Notes: generated by a model not told the origin, from the letters alone. DNA of 64,000 nt from Peterkaempfera bronchialis (GCF_003258605.2 NZ_CP031264.1:6626232-6690231); one strand, 5' to 3'. Positions 28,381 through 41,617 are shown, counted from the first letter of the stretch. Numbers and translations are program-made.

Positions 28381-31049
28381 TGGAGTCGGCAGAGATCCGC
28401 CGCCGCTGGCTGCGCTTCTTCGAGGAGCGCGGCCACACCGTCGTTCCGTCGGCATCCCTGGTCGCCGACGACCCGACGCTGCTGCTGGTGCCCGCAGGCA
28501 TGGTGCCGTTCAAGCCCTACTTCCTCGGGGAGGTCAAGCCGCCCTTCAGCCGCGCCACCAGCGTGCAGAAGTGCGTCCGCACCCCCGACATCGAAGAGGT
28601 CGGCAAGACCACCCGCCACGGCACCTTCTTCCAGATGTGCGGGAACTTCGCCTTCGGCGACTACTTCAAGGAAGGCGCCATCACCTACGCGTGGGAGCTG
28701 CTCACCACTCCCGTCGCGGACGGCGGCTTCGGCCTGGAGCCGGAGAAGCTCTGGATCACCGTCTACCAGGACGACGACGAGGCCGAGAAGATCTGGCGCG
28801 ACGTCGTCGGCGTCCCGGCCGAGCGCATCCAGCGCCTCGGCATGAAGGACAACTTCTGGTCGATGGGCGTCCCCGGCCCCTGCGGCCCCTGCTCCGAGAT
28901 CAACTACGACCGGGGCCCGGCCTACGGCGTGGAGGGCGGCCCGGCCGTCAACGACGAGCGCTACCTGGAGATCTGGAACCTGGTCTTCATGCAGTACGAG
29001 CGGGGCGCCGGCGACGGCAAGGACGGCTTCGAGATCCTTGGCGACCTGCCGAGCAAGAACATCGACACCGGCCTCGGCCTGGAGCGGCTCGCCGCCGTCC
29101 TCCAGGGCGTCGACAACATCTACGAGATCGACACCACCCGGATGATCCTCGGCCGGGCCGGTGAGCTCACCGGCCACCGCTACGGCGCCGGTCAGAAGTC
29201 CGACATCTCGCTGCGCGTCATCGCCGACCACATCCGCACCGCCGTGATGCTGATCAGCGACGGCGTCACCCCCGGCAACGAGGGCCGGGGCTATGTGCTG
29301 CGCCGCATCTTCCGCCGTGCCATCCGCAATATGCGGCTGCTCGGCGCCACCCAGCCGGTCGCCCTCCAGCTGGTCGACGTCACCATCGAGGCGATGGGCC
29401 CGCAGTACCCGGAGCTCCACGAGGACCGCAAGCGGATCGAGACGGTGGCCGCCGCCGAGGAGGCGTCCTTCCTCCAGACCCTGCGGACCGGCACCACCAT
29501 CCTGGACACCGCCGTCTCCGAGGCGCGCGGCGCCGGCAGCACGGTGCTGGCCGGTGACAAGGCGTTCCAGCTCCACGACACCTACGGCTTCCCCATCGAC
29601 CTCACCCTGGAGATGGCCGCCGAGCAGGGCCTCACCGTGGACGAGGCGGGCTTCCGCCGCCTGATGAAGGAGCAGCGCGACCGCGCCAAGGCCGACGCCA
29701 GGGCCAAGAAGCACGGCCACGCCGATGTCTCCGCCTACCGCGAGGTCGCCGACCGCGCCGGGGCCACCGCCTTCACCGGCTACACCGACACCAGCGGCGA
29801 GGCCGCCGTGGTCGGCCTGCTGGTCGACGGCGCCTCCGCCCCCGCCGCCCACGAGGGCGACGAGGTCGAGGTCGTACTGGACCGCACCCCCTTCTACGCC
29901 GAGGGCGGCGGCCAGCTCGCCGACCACGGCCGCATCCGCTTCGACTCCGGCGCCGTGGTCGAGGTCCGCGACGTCCAGCAGCCGGTGCCCGGCGTCACCG
30001 TGCACAAGGGCTCGGTGCTGGTCGGCGAGGTGGTGCTCGGCTCGGCCGCGTACGCGCAGATCGACGTGGACCGCCGCCGCTCCGTCTCCCGCGCCCACTC
30101 CGCCACCCACCTCACCCACCAGGCGCTGCGCGACGCGCTCGGCCCCACCGCCGCCCAGGCCGGGTCCGAGAACGCCCCGGGGCGCTTCCGCTTCGACTTC
30201 GGCTCGCCGGCCGCCGTACCCGGCTCGGTGCTCACCGACGTCGAGCAGAAGATCAACGAGGTGCTGGCCCGCGAACTGGACGTCACCGCCGAGGTGATGA
30301 CCATGGACGAGGCCCGCAAGCAGGGCGCCATCGCCATGTTCGGCGAGAAGTACGGCGACGCGGTCCGGGTGGTCACCATCGGTGACTTCTCCAAGGAGCT
30401 GTGCGGCGGCACCCATGTCGCCAACACCGCCCAGTTGGGCCTGGTGAAGCTGCTCGGCGAGTCCTCCATCGGCGCCGGGGTGCGCCGCGTCGAGGCGCTG
30501 GTCGGGGTGGACGCCTACCGGTTCCTGGCCCGCGAGCACACCGTGGTCTCCCAGCTCACCGAGCTGGTCAAGGGCCGCCCGGAGGAGCTGCCGGAGAAGA
30601 TCTCCGGCATGCTCGCCAAGCTCAAGGACGCCGAGAAGGAGATCGAGCGGTACCGCGCCGAGAAGGTGCTCGCCGCCGCCGCCGGACTCGCCGAATCCGC
30701 CGAGTCCATCCACGGCACCGCCCTGGTCGCCGCCCGCGTCCCGGACGGCACCGGCGCCGACGACCTGCGCAAGCTGGTCCTGGATGTGCGCGGCCGACTG
30801 GGCTCCCGGCCCGCCGTGGTCGCCGCCTTCACCGTGGCGAACGGCCGCCCGCTCACCGTGATCGCCACCAGCGAGGCCGCCCGCGAGCGCGGCATCAAGG
30901 CCGGTGAACTGGTCCGCACCGCCGCCAAGACCCTCGGCGGCGGCGGTGGCGGCAAGGACGATGTCGCCCAGGGCGGCGGCACCGACCCGGCCGCCGTGGA
31001 CGAGGCGATCGAGGCGGTCCGCCGCCTGGTCGCCGAGCGCGCCTCCTGA
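28380..31049 (+). CDS. alaS: Alanine-tRNA ligase
   Basis: 889 residues, full length. Class II synthetase charging tRNA-Ala and correcting Ser and Gly mistakes. Catalytic domain with [19 protein letters not shown] and [12 protein letters not shown], a tRNA-recognition region, and an editing domain with zinc ligands in [11 protein letters not shown] and [11 protein letters not shown], then the C-terminal oligomerisation/C-Ala domain. ATG 28380 overlaps the preceding stop; the alaS stop in turn overlaps the ruvX start, so these form one operon. Confidence 0.97.
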   Translation: MESAEIRRRWLRFFEERGHTVVPSASLVADDPTLLLVPAGMVPFKPYFLGEVKPPFSRATSVQKCVRTPDIEEVGKTTRHGTFFQMCGNFAFGDYFKEGAITYAWELLTTPVADGGFGLEPEKLWITVYQDDDEAEKIWRDVVGVPAERIQRLGMKDNFWSMGVPGPCGPCSEINYDRGPAYGVEGGPAVNDERYLEIWNLVFMQYERGAGDGKDGFEILGDLPSKNIDTGLGLERLAAVLQGVDNIYEIDTTRMILGRAGELTGHRYGAGQKSDISLRVIADHIRTAVMLISDGVTPGNEGRGYVLRRIFRRAIRNMRLLGATQPVALQLVDVTIEAMGPQYPELHEDRKRIETVAAAEEASFLQTLRTGTTILDTAVSEARGAGSTVLAGDKAFQLHDTYGFPIDLTLEMAAEQGLTVDEAGFRRLMKEQRDRAKADARAKKHGHADVSAYREVADRAGATAFTGYTDTSGEAAVVGLLVDGASAPAAHEGDEVEVVLDRTPFYAEGGGQLADHGRIRFDSGAVVEVRDVQQPVPGVTVHKGSVLVGEVVLGSAAYAQIDVDRRRSVSRAHSATHLTHQALRDALGPTAAQAGSENAPGRFRFDFGSPAAVPGSVLTDVEQKINEVLARELDVTAEVMTMDEARKQGAIAMFGEKYGDAVRVVTIGDFSKELCGGTHVANTAQLGLVKLLGESSIGAGVRRVEALVGVDAYRFLAREHTVVSQLTELVKGRPEELPEKISGMLAKLKDAEKEIERYRAEKVLAAAAGLAESAESIHGTALVAARVPDGTGADDLRKLVLDVRGRLGSRPAVVAAFTVANGRPLTVIATSEAARERGIKAGELVRTAAKTLGGGGGGKDDVAQGGGTDPAAVDEAIEAVRRLVAERAS

Positions 31050-31504
31050 TGCGCCGGGGCCGGCGGATCTCCGTGGACGTCGGGGACGCCCGGATCGGGG
31101 TCGCCTCCTGCGACCCCGACGGGCTCCTCGCCACCCCCGTGGAGACCGTTCCCGCAGGCGGCAAGGCCCGCGCCCGGATCGCCGCGATCGTCGCCGAGTA
31201 CGAGGCGATCGAGGTGGTCGTCGGGCTGCCCCGCTCGCTCAGCGGCAAGGAGGGGCCCGCCGCCGCCAAGGTGCGCACCTTCGCCGGCGGGCTCGCCGCG
31301 CTGGTCGCCCCCGTACCGGTGCGGCTGGTCGACGAGCGGATGTCCACCGTCACCGCCACCCACGGCCTGCGCGCCTCCGGCGTGAAGTCCAAGAAGGGCC
31401 GCTCGGTGATCGACCAGGCCGCCGCCGTGGTGATCCTGCAGAGCGCCCTGGAGGCCGAACGGGTGAGCGGCAACCCGCCCGGTGAGAGTGTCGAGCCGAG
31501 CTGA
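31049..31504 (+). CDS. ruvX: Putative pre-16S rRNA nuclease / Holliday junction resolvase-like RuvX (YqgF)
   Basis: 151 residues, RNase H-like fold. Opens RRISVDVGDARIGVASCD with the first acidic residue and contains VVGLPRSLSGKEGPAA and LVDERMSTVTA (second acidic residue). YqgF trims the 5' end of 16S rRNA in E. coli; older annotation calls it a Holliday resolvase. ATG 31049 overlaps the alaS stop by one base. A 10 bp stem with a 30 nt loop (31532-31581) lies between it and mltG. Confidence 0.93.
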   Translation: MRRGRRISVDVGDARIGVASCDPDGLLATPVETVPAGGKARARIAAIVAEYEAIEVVVGLPRSLSGKEGPAAAKVRTFAGGLAALVAPVPVRLVDERMSTVTATHGLRASGVKSKKGRSVIDQAAAVVILQSALEAERVSGNPPGESVEPS

Positions 31505-31531
31505 CCACCACCCCTGCCTAGCCTCACCGCA

Positions 31532-31581
31532 AGGGGCCTGCTGAGCCGTCCGGGCATCCGTCCGGCGACCGGCAGGCCCCT
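31532..31581 (+). other. Long-loop inverted repeat between ruvX and the first mltG
   Basis: AGGGGCCTGC (31532-31541) pairs with GCAGGCCCCT (31572-31581) across a 30 nt loop. It could be a weak terminator or a leader structure of mltG. Confidence 0.35.
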
Positions 31582-31631
31582 CGCACATTCCGCCCCGGGC
31601 CCCGCGCCCGGGCCCGCCGGTGAGGGGCCCC

Positions 31632-32780
31632 ATGACCGACCAGGACTCGACCGGGGAGCCGTACCCCGGCCCCATCGACGCACTGGCGGAGCGCGCCATC
31701 CCGGACCAGGGACCCGACCCCTACCACCGCCGCCGCACCGGACTGGCCTGCGCCATCACCACTGTGCTGCTGGCCGTCATGCTCACCATCGGCGGCCTGC
31801 TGCTGCGCGGCTGGTGGACCGGACGGCAGGTCCCCGCCCCCGCCGACTACGCCGGGAGCGGCACCGGGGCCGTCCGGGTCGACGTCCCCCAGGGGGCCAA
31901 CCTCACCCAGATCGGCCGCCTGCTGCTGGACGGGGGCGTGGTGGCCAGCGTCCAGGCGTTCACCCGGGCCGCGATGAGCGACCCCAAAGCCGTCTCCATC
32001 CAGCCCGGCGACTACGCCATGCACCGCCGGATGTCCGCCCGGTCGGCGCTGTCCATCCTCACCGACCCGGCCAACGCCGGCGGGCTGGTGATCCCCGAGG
32101 GGCTGCGGGCCGCCCAGATCTTCGCGGCGATCGACACCCGGCTCGGCCTCCGCCCCGGCTCCGCCGCCGCCGAGGCCCGCCGCGACCCCGCCTCGCTCGG
32201 CCTGCCCCCGTACGCCGGCGGCCGGCTGGAGGGGTTCCTCTTCCCCGCCCGGTACAGCGTCGCCAAGGTCACCTCCGCCGAGGCGCTGCTGCGCACGATG
32301 GTCGCCCAGGCGAGGACCGAGTACGCCGCGGACGCCATCGGCACCGGCACCGCCGCGTACCAGGTGGTCGTCATGGCCAGCCTGGTGCAGGCCGAGGCCC
32401 AGGCGCCGGCCGACTTCGGCAAGGTGGCCCGGGTGATCCGCAACCGGCTGGACCGGGGCATGCCGCTCCAGCTGGACTCCGCGCTCAACTACGCGCTGGG
32501 CCGCACCACCCTGGACACCACCCACGAGGACACCAGGATCGAGACCCCGTACAACACCTATCTGCACCCCGGCCTCCCGCCGACCCCCGTCGGCAACCCC
32601 GGCCATGCCGCGATCCGGGCCGCGCTGCACCCCACCCCGGGGAAGTGGCTCTACTTTGTGACCGTCAAGCCGGGCGATACGCGTTTCACGGACAGTTACC
32701 GCGAGCAGCAGCGCAACGTTGCGGAATTCAACCGCTACCAGCAGCAACACAGCAGCTCACCGGGGTCGGGGGCGCACTGA
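31632..32780 (+). CDS. MltG/YceG-family endolytic transglycosylase, short paralogue
   Basis: 382 residues. A short cytoplasmic tail precedes one transmembrane helix (GLACAITTVLLAVMLTIGGLLL), then a LysM-like segment (VRVDVPQGANLTQIGRLLLD) and the YceG catalytic domain with LEGFLFPARYSV, the active-site region MASLVQAEAQ (conserved Glu) and TPYNTYLHPGLPPTPVGNPG. MltG cuts nascent peptidoglycan strands and is thought to set glycan length. ATG 31632 follows GTGAGGGG. A second, longer paralogue follows 161 nt downstream. Confidence 0.9.
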   Translation: MTDQDSTGEPYPGPIDALAERAIPDQGPDPYHRRRTGLACAITTVLLAVMLTIGGLLLRGWWTGRQVPAPADYAGSGTGAVRVDVPQGANLTQIGRLLLDGGVVASVQAFTRAAMSDPKAVSIQPGDYAMHRRMSARSALSILTDPANAGGLVIPEGLRAAQIFAAIDTRLGLRPGSAAAEARRDPASLGLPPYAGGRLEGFLFPARYSVAKVTSAEALLRTMVAQARTEYAADAIGTGTAAYQVVVMASLVQAEAQAPADFGKVARVIRNRLDRGMPLQLDSALNYALGRTTLDTTHEDTRIETPYNTYLHPGLPPTPVGNPGHAAIRAALHPTPGKWLYFVTVKPGDTRFTDSYREQQRNVAEFNRYQQQHSSSPGSGAH

Positions 32781-32941
32781 GCCGGTTCCGTACCGCCGTA
32801 CCCTGCGTTCACCCGGTTGCGGTACGGTAACGTCTCCCAGCAGTCTGGTTTGGCTAGTACGCCGGTTCGAGCTGGAGCACGGGACGTCGTCCCGGACGGT
32901 CGGCGGGGATGCCGACCGTGTCCGTCGGTATAAGGGGATCG

Positions 32942-34594
32942 ATGACTGACCTGGGGCGGGGGTACGGCTCCCAGCCGTGGAACGCGGGAGACCCGCTGTA
33001 CGGTGATGTGCCCGCGCAGGGTGGCGTCCCGGGCGGCTACGGTCAGCAGTCCTCGTACGGGGGCTACGGTCAGGGCCAGGGCCAGGGCCAGGGGCACGGT
33101 CAGCAGCAGGGGTGGCAGCCCGACCCGTACGGTCAGCAGCCGCCGCAGCAGTATCCGGGCAACTGGCAGCAGCCGCAGGACCCCTACACCACCGGGCAGC
33201 AGCCGCAGTATCCGCAGCAGCAGTACCCCGGCCAGCAGCCGCCGCCGCAGCAGTATCCGCAGCAGCAGCCCCCGCCGCAGCGCACCCCACCGCCGCCGCA
33301 GCAGCCCCAGCAGCCCCAGCCCCAGCAGCAGCCGCCGCAGAACGACGGCTTCGACTGGGAGGCCGAGGCCGCCGCCCTGGACGCCCCGCCCGCCGAGCCG
33401 GCCCAGGAGGAGCCCTGGGAGGAGGAGCGGCCCGAGGACGGGGAGCTCGAAGGCGCGTTCTTCGGCGACCAGGACGACAGCCGGGGCGCCGAGCGCCGCC
33501 GCAAGCAGCAGGGCAAGAAGTCCGGCATCCGCAACAGCGGCGCCTGCCTGGTGGTCTCCCTCGTCCTGGTCGGCATCCTCGGCGGTGGCGGCTACTACGG
33601 CTACACCTTCTACCAGGGCCACTTCGGCCCGCCGCCGGACTTCACAGGCAAGGGCACCGGCTCGGTCCAGGTCGAGATCCCGGACGGCGCCAGTGGCACC
33701 CAGATGGGCGTCGAGCTGAAGAAGGCCGGCGTGGTCAAGAGCGTCGACGCCTTTGTGAAGGCGTACACCGCCGAAAAGAAGGCCGTGAACATCCAGGCCG
33801 GCTTCTTCACCATGCCGTTGCAGATGTCGGCGGCCGAAGCGGTGAAGTACCTGGTGGAGTCGGCCGGCGGCAATGTGCTGCTGATCCCGGAGGGCCGCCG
33901 CGCGACCGAGATCTACGCGATGATCGACGCCAAGCTCAAGCTGAACAAGGGCACCACCGCCAAGGCGGCCAAGGCCAACGTCAAGGCGCTCGGGCTGCCT
34001 TCCTGGGCGGAGGGCAATCCCGAGGGGTTCCTCTTCCCGGCGCGCTACCCGGTGGGCAAGGACACCAAGCCGCTGGCCCTGCTCAAGCAGATGGTCGGCC
34101 GGGCCAATGACGAGTTCACCAAGCTGGGCTTCGCCGACGGGTACAAGAAGGACGGTCTGAAGTCGCCCTACGAGCTGCTGACCGTCGCCAGCCTGGTCCA
34201 GGCGGAGGGCCTCAACTCCGAGGACTTCGGCAAGATCTCCCGGGTCGTCTACAACCGGCTGAAGCCCGGCCAGACCGAGACCAACGGCTTCCTCCAGTTC
34301 GACTCCACCTACAACTACGCACGCGGCAACCGGACGCTGCATGTCAGTGCCGCGGAGATGCACGCATACAAGAGCGACATCAACACGTACTACCGCCCGG
34401 GGCTCCCCGCCCAGCCGATCAGCAACCCCGGCGAGGAAGCGCTGCAGGCGGCGCTCAACCCGACCCCGGGCCCCTGGTACTACTTCGTCTCCATCACGCC
34501 GACCGACACCCGGTTCGCAGCCACCAGCGCGGAACACGACAAGAACGTGGAACTGTTCAAGCAGGAGCTGTCAAAGAACGGGGCCAGTGGATGA
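32942..34594 (+). CDS. mltG: Endolytic transglycosylase MltG, long paralogue with Gln/Pro-rich N-terminus
   Basis: 550 residues. About 190 N-terminal residues are cytoplasmic low complexity, first Gly/Gln/Tyr (QGQGQGQGHGQQQ), then Pro/Gln, then acidic. A transmembrane helix (NSGACLVVSLVLVGILGGGGYYGY) precedes the LysM-like segment and catalytic domain (PEGFLFPARYPV, VASLVQAEGLN with the conserved Glu, INTYYRPGLPAQPISNPG). ATG 32942 is preceded by AAGGGGA. It should act as a membrane-bound lytic transglycosylase in cell-wall growth. Its stop overlaps the aroE start (ATGA). Confidence 0.92.
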   Translation: MTDLGRGYGSQPWNAGDPLYGDVPAQGGVPGGYGQQSSYGGYGQGQGQGQGHGQQQGWQPDPYGQQPPQQYPGNWQQPQDPYTTGQQPQYPQQQYPGQQPPPQQYPQQQPPPQRTPPPPQQPQQPQPQQQPPQNDGFDWEAEAAALDAPPAEPAQEEPWEEERPEDGELEGAFFGDQDDSRGAERRRKQQGKKSGIRNSGACLVVSLVLVGILGGGGYYGYTFYQGHFGPPPDFTGKGTGSVQVEIPDGASGTQMGVELKKAGVVKSVDAFVKAYTAEKKAVNIQAGFFTMPLQMSAAEAVKYLVESAGGNVLLIPEGRRATEIYAMIDAKLKLNKGTTAKAAKANVKALGLPSWAEGNPEGFLFPARYPVGKDTKPLALLKQMVGRANDEFTKLGFADGYKKDGLKSPYELLTVASLVQAEGLNSEDFGKISRVVYNRLKPGQTETNGFLQFDSTYNYARGNRTLHVSAAEMHAYKSDINTYYRPGLPAQPISNPGEEALQAALNPTPGPWYYFVSITPTDTRFAATSAEHDKNVELFKQELSKNGASG

Positions 34595-35430
34595 CCGCCT
34601 CCCGTCGCGCGGCCGTCCTCGGCTCGCCCATTGCGCACTCGCTCTCGCCGGTGCTGCACAACGCCGCCTATGCCGCGCTCGGCCTGGACGGCTGGAGCTA
34701 CGGCCGCCATGAGGTGGACGAGGCCGCGCTGCCCGGCTTCCTGGCCTCGCTGGACGTCGAGGGCGACGGCTGGGCCGGGCTCTCGCTCACCATGCCGCTG
34801 AAGCGGGCGGTGATCCCGCTGCTGGACGAGGTCAGCGAGACCGCCCTGGCCGTGGACGCCGTCAACACCGTGGTCTTCACCGCCGACGGCCGCCGTACCG
34901 GGGACAACACCGACATCCCCGGACTGGTCGCCGCCCTCGCCGAGCGCGGCATCACCCGGGTCGAGCAGGCCGCCGTACTGGGCGCCGGGGCCACCGCCTC
35001 CTCCGCGCTGGCCGCGCTGGCCCGGATCTGCACCGGTGAGGTCACCGCCTATGTCCGCAGCCCCGAGCGGGCCGCCCAGATGCGGGATCTCGGCGACCGC
35101 CTCGGGGTGGCCGTCCGCACCGCCCCCTGGGAGCGGGCCGCCGATGCGCTCGCCGCGCCGCTGACCATCTCCACCACCCCGGCCGGCGCCAATGACGCCC
35201 TCGCCCACGCCGTCCCCGCCGAGCCCGGCGCGCTCTTCGACGTGCTCTACCACCCCTGGCCCACCAAGCTCGCCGCCGCCTGCGCCGAGCGCGGCGGCAC
35301 CGTGCTGGGCGGCCTGGACCTGCTGGTCCACCAGGCGGTCCTCCAGTGCGAGCGGTTCACCGGCATCCGCCCGGCCCCCCTCGCCGCCATGCGCGCCGCC
35401 GGGGAGGCGGCCCTCGCCGGCGGCTCCTGA
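34591..35430 (+). CDS. aroE: Shikimate dehydrogenase
   Basis: 279 residues. NADPH-dependent reduction of 3-dehydroshikimate to shikimate. Substrate site [20 protein letters not shown] with the paired Ser, catalytic Lys in [11 protein letters not shown], Asp in [10 protein letters not shown], and the nucleotide loop [15 protein letters not shown] (GAGxTA form). ATG 34591 overlaps the mltG stop by 4 nt (ATGA), so it is coupled to mltG. Confidence 0.94.
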   Translation: MTASRRAAVLGSPIAHSLSPVLHNAAYAALGLDGWSYGRHEVDEAALPGFLASLDVEGDGWAGLSLTMPLKRAVIPLLDEVSETALAVDAVNTVVFTADGRRTGDNTDIPGLVAALAERGITRVEQAAVLGAGATASSALAALARICTGEVTAYVRSPERAAQMRDLGDRLGVAVRTAPWERAADALAAPLTISTTPAGANDALAHAVPAEPGALFDVLYHPWPTKLAAACAERGGTVLGGLDLLVHQAVLQCERFTGIRPAPLAAMRAAGEAALAGGS

Positions 35431-35499
35431 CGTGTCCGTACAGCGGACCGTGCCCCGCAGCGCCTGCCCGACGTGAAAGGATCGGAGGGAGGACGCGCT

Positions 35500-35537
35500 G
35501 TGACGGCCCCGGCCGGGCCGATGACAAAGGAGCACCG

Positions 35538-35541
<4 letters not shown>
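35500..35541 (+). CDS. Possible 13-residue leader ORF coupled to aroC
   Basis: GTG 35500, preceded by GGAGGGAGG, opens a 13-codon frame ([13 protein letters not shown]) whose TGA (35539-35541) overlaps the aroC TTG start at 35538. The position suggests translational coupling. It has no aromatic residues, so classical aromatic attenuation is unlikely, and it may be chance. Confidence 0.3.
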
Positions 35542-38786
<3,245 letters not shown>

Positions 38787-38805
38787 CCTGTCGTCAGTAC
38801 CCGGG

Positions 38806-38846
38806 CGCGGGCCCGGTGGCGGACTGTGCCCGCCACCGGGCCCGCG
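38806..38846 (+). terminator. Terminator of the aro operon
   Basis: A 17 bp perfect stem (38806-38822 with 38830-38846) and a 7 nt loop. Confidence 0.85.
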
Positions 38847-38871
38847 TGTATTGTCCGCGCCGGAGGTGTCC

Positions 38872-39781
38872 GTGACGCAGCATGCCGGGGGAGCACCACC
38901 GCCCCCCCATCCGCCCACCCCGTACGGCACGGGAGCACAGGGCCGACCGCCCTTGCCGCCCGCCGGACCGGGTGCGGGCTGGCCTGCTCCGCACCACCCC
39001 CAGCAGCAGCCCCACCCCCACCCCCAGCAGCCGCAGCAGCAGCCGCACCCCAGCAGCCGCCCCGTCCGCCGCAGTACCCGCAGACCGGCCACCACCCGGC
39101 GGTGCAGCCCCCCGTGCCCACCCGCCCCCGGTACCGGCCGGGGCCACCGGGCACTTCCCGCTGCCGCCGGGCACCGCCGCCCAGCTCCCCGCCCCCGCCG
39201 CCCGGCCGCACCCGCATGCCCCGGCCGGGCCGATCGCGGTGCTGCTGATCGGACCGGCCGGGGCGGGCAAGACCACCGTCGCCCGCCACTGGGCCGAGCT
39301 GCGCACCACCCCGACCGCCCACATCAGCCTGGACGACGTCCGCGAGTGGGTGCGGGCGGGCTTCGCCAACCCCCAGTCGGGCTGGAACGACCACTCCGAG
39401 GCCCAGTACCGGCTGGCCCGCCGCACCTGCGGCTTCGCCTGCCGCAACTACCTGGCCAACGGCATCTCCTGCATCGTCGACGACGCCGTCTTCCCCGACC
39501 GCCCCGCCATCGGCCTCGGCGGCTGGAAGCGCCACCTCGGCCCCGGCGTGATCCCGGTGGTGCTGCTGCCCGGCCTGGAGTCGGTGCTGGCCCGCAACGC
39601 CCGCCGCAGCGGCACCCGCCGGCTCGGCGACGAGGAGGTCGCCCGCATCCACGGCCGGATGGCCGGCTGGTACAACTCCGGGCTGCCGATCATCGACAAC
39701 AGCCGGCTGGACGTCCAGGCCACCGCCGCCGCCCTCGACCAGGTGATCGCCGCCCGGCTGGCGGGCCTCCCTCCCCGGTAG
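38872..39781 (+). CDS. P-loop ATP-binding (zeta-toxin/kinase-like) protein, N-terminal linker with two frame breaks
   Basis: The C-terminal 180 residues form a P-loop domain: VLLIGPAGAGKTTVARHWAE, HISLDDVREWVRAGF and SCIVDDAVFPDR, a layout seen in zeta-toxin-like and polynucleotide-kinase-like ATPases; substrate unknown. GTG 38872 has GGAGG at 38862-38866 and opens a Pro/His/Gln-rich linker in one frame (TQHAGGAPPPP...). The well-coded linker then continues in a second frame (PQQPPRPPQYPQTGHHPAVQ) and finally in the P-loop frame. One missing C near 39048-39051 and another near 39125-39129 would join all three into one protein. Confidence 0.7.
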
Positions 39782-39811
39782 CCGCCCGCAGCACCCGGCA
39801 GCCGCCCGCAG
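39780..39811. repeat. Direct repeat after the P-loop gene
   Basis: AGCCGCCCGCAG occurs at 39780-39791 and 39800-39811 (20 bp period), starting in the stop codon. Confidence 0.6.
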
Positions 39812-39869
39812 TCGCCGGTACGGCGCAGCACGGCGGGCCGCCCGGAGCCCGCGCACGTACGCTGCCTGC

Positions 39870-40979
39870 ATGGCCGATGTGCACGCAGCCCGTCGTGAAC
39901 GCCTCCGGGACAGGTGCGGGGCCCTGGCCGCCGACGCCGCGCTGGTGACCCGCCCGGCGAACGTGTGGTACCTGACGGGCGCCGAGCCGGACGGGGCGGC
40001 GCTGCTGCTCACCCGGGACCGGGCGGTGCTCGCCGTACCGGAGGAGGTGCCGCAGGACGCCGAGGGCCTGCTGCTCCAGCAGCCCGAGGACGTCCAGCGG
40101 CTGGAGGTGCCGCCGGGCGCCGACCCGGCGGTGTCGGCGGCCACCGCCGCCGCCCGCTACCGGGTCGCGGTGCTGGCGGTGGAGGAGCACGACCTGACGG
40201 TCGCCCGCCACCGGGCGGTCGCCGAGGCCGCCGCCCCGGCACGCCCCACCGACCTGGACCGGGCGGTGGAGCAGCTGCGCCTGGTCAAGGACGAGGAGGA
40301 GATCACCGCCCTGCGGATCTCCGCCGAGATCGCCGACCAGGCGCTGGGCGAGCTGCTGGAGTCCATCCTGGTGGGCCGGACCGAGCGGCATCTGGCTATG
40401 GAGCTGGAGCGCCGGATGGTGGACCACGGCGCGGACTGCGCCGCCTTCCCGGTCTCCATCGGCACCGGGACCCACGCGGGCCTGGCCGGGCATCTGCCCA
40501 CCGACCGCAGGGTGGAGGAGGGCGACTTCCTCACCGTCGCCCTGGGCGCCCGCTACCGGGGCTACGGCGCGTCGGCCGCCCGGACCTTTGTGATCGGCAC
40601 CGCGCCGGCGCAGTGGCAGATCGATCTGCACGCGGTGGTCTTCGCCGCCCAGCGGGCCGGTCGGGAGGCCCTGCAACCAGGCACTCCCTGCCATGAGGCG
40701 GACCGTGCGGTGCGGGAGGTGCTACAGGCGGCAGGCCATACGGAGGCCCCGCCGAGGCCGGTCGGACACGGCGTGGGACTGGAGATCGCCGAGGAGCCGC
40801 GACTCGGACCCGGGGACATGGGTAAACTGGACGCTCGTGTGCCGGTCACCATCGGCCCGGGGGTCCACCTTCCGGGTCGGGGCGGTGTCCGGATCGAGGA
40901 CACACTCGTGGTCCGCCCCCTCGGAGAGGGCGGTCCCGAGCTGCTCACCATCACCACCAAGGAGCTCCTCGCCCTGTGA
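39870..40979 (+). CDS. M24-family peptidase homologue lacking most metal ligands (pseudo-Xaa-Pro peptidase)
   Basis: 369 residues with the creatinase/aminopeptidase P layout: N-terminal domain (RPANVWYLTGAEPDGAALLL) and pita-bread domain. Of the five canonical metal ligands only two remain: His300 (VGHGVGLEI) and Glu343 (GGVRIEDT). The first two Asp are Ala224 and Ser235 (LTVALGARYRGYGASAARTF), and the first Glu is Gly329 (VTIGPGVHLP). The second His (usually before Glu-Glu-Pro) is Ala307. It is unlikely to be an active metallopeptidase. ATG 39870 lies 6 nt after a TACGCT -10-like hexamer, suggesting a leaderless mRNA. efp follows. Confidence 0.88.
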   Translation: MADVHAARRERLRDRCGALAADAALVTRPANVWYLTGAEPDGAALLLTRDRAVLAVPEEVPQDAEGLLLQQPEDVQRLEVPPGADPAVSAATAAARYRVAVLAVEEHDLTVARHRAVAEAAAPARPTDLDRAVEQLRLVKDEEEITALRISAEIADQALGELLESILVGRTERHLAMELERRMVDHGADCAAFPVSIGTGTHAGLAGHLPTDRRVEEGDFLTVALGARYRGYGASAARTFVIGTAPAQWQIDLHAVVFAAQRAGREALQPGTPCHEADRAVREVLQAAGHTEAPPRPVGHGVGLEIAEEPRLGPGDMGKLDARVPVTIGPGVHLPGRGGVRIEDTLVVRPLGEGGPELLTITTKELLAL

Positions 40980-41048
40980 TCCCGCAGGGGGCCGACAGGC
41001 CACACACCCTTGGTTCCTTGACAGCTATATGCAGGAGTTAGTGCGACC

Positions 41049-41615
41049 GTGGCGACCACGAACGACCTCAAGAACGGCATGGTGCTCAAGCTCGACAATG
41101 GCCAGCTCTGGTCTGTCGTCGAGTTCCAGCACGTCAAGCCCGGCAAGGGCGGCGCCTTCGTCCGCACCAAGCTCAAGCACGTGCTCTCCGGCAAGGTGGT
41201 CGACAAGACCTTCAACGCCGGTACCAAGGTCGAGACGGCCACCGTGGACAAGCGCGGTATGCAGTTCTCGTACAAGGACGGCAGCGACTTCGTGTTCATG
41301 GACACGGACACCTTCGAGCAGATGCCGATCAGCCCGGAGGTCGTGGGCGACGCCGCGAACTACCTCCTGGAGGGCTTCGAGGCCGTCGTGGCGATCTACG
41401 AGGGCCAGGCGCTCTATGTGGAGCTGCCGGCCTCCGTCGAGCTGGTGATCGAGTACACCGAGCCCGGTGTGCAGGGCGACCGCTCCACCGGCGGCACCAA
41501 GCCGGCCCGCCTGGAGACCGGCTACGAGATCGCCGTGCCGCTCTTCATCACCACCGGCGAGAAGGTCAAGGTCGACACCCGCGACGGCGGCTACCTCGGC
41601 CGGGTGAACAGCTAA
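41049..41615 (+). CDS. efp: Elongation factor P
   Basis: 188 residues, three-domain EF-P that relieves ribosome stalling at polyproline. The tip loop is [13 protein letters not shown], with the Lys at the usual modification site; the C-terminal signature is [23 protein letters not shown] 41049 is preceded by CAGGAG at 41032-41037. This genome region encodes many Pro-rich proteins, which would need EF-P. nusB follows 2 nt later. Confidence 0.97.
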   Translation: MATTNDLKNGMVLKLDNGQLWSVVEFQHVKPGKGGAFVRTKLKHVLSGKVVDKTFNAGTKVETATVDKRGMQFSYKDGSDFVFMDTDTFEQMPISPEVVGDAANYLLEGFEAVVAIYEGQALYVELPASVELVIEYTEPGVQGDRSTGGTKPARLETGYEIAVPLFITTGEKVKVDTRDGGYLGRVNS

Positions 41616-41617
41616 CC

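Noticed and set aside
27723-30713. 996-codon minus-strand frame opposite alaS
   Set aside because: Shadow of alaS; low-complexity Asp/Gly/Val/His composition and no domain.
33060-33340. Repetitive CAG/CCG-rich stretch, considered as a repeat or CRISPR-like array
   Set aside because: It is the in-frame Gln/Pro/Gly-rich N-terminus of MltG; no regular repeat-spacer structure.
41018-41031. TTGACA and TATATG before efp, considered as a promoter
   Set aside because: They are only 2 nt apart, so they cannot be a -35/-10 pair.
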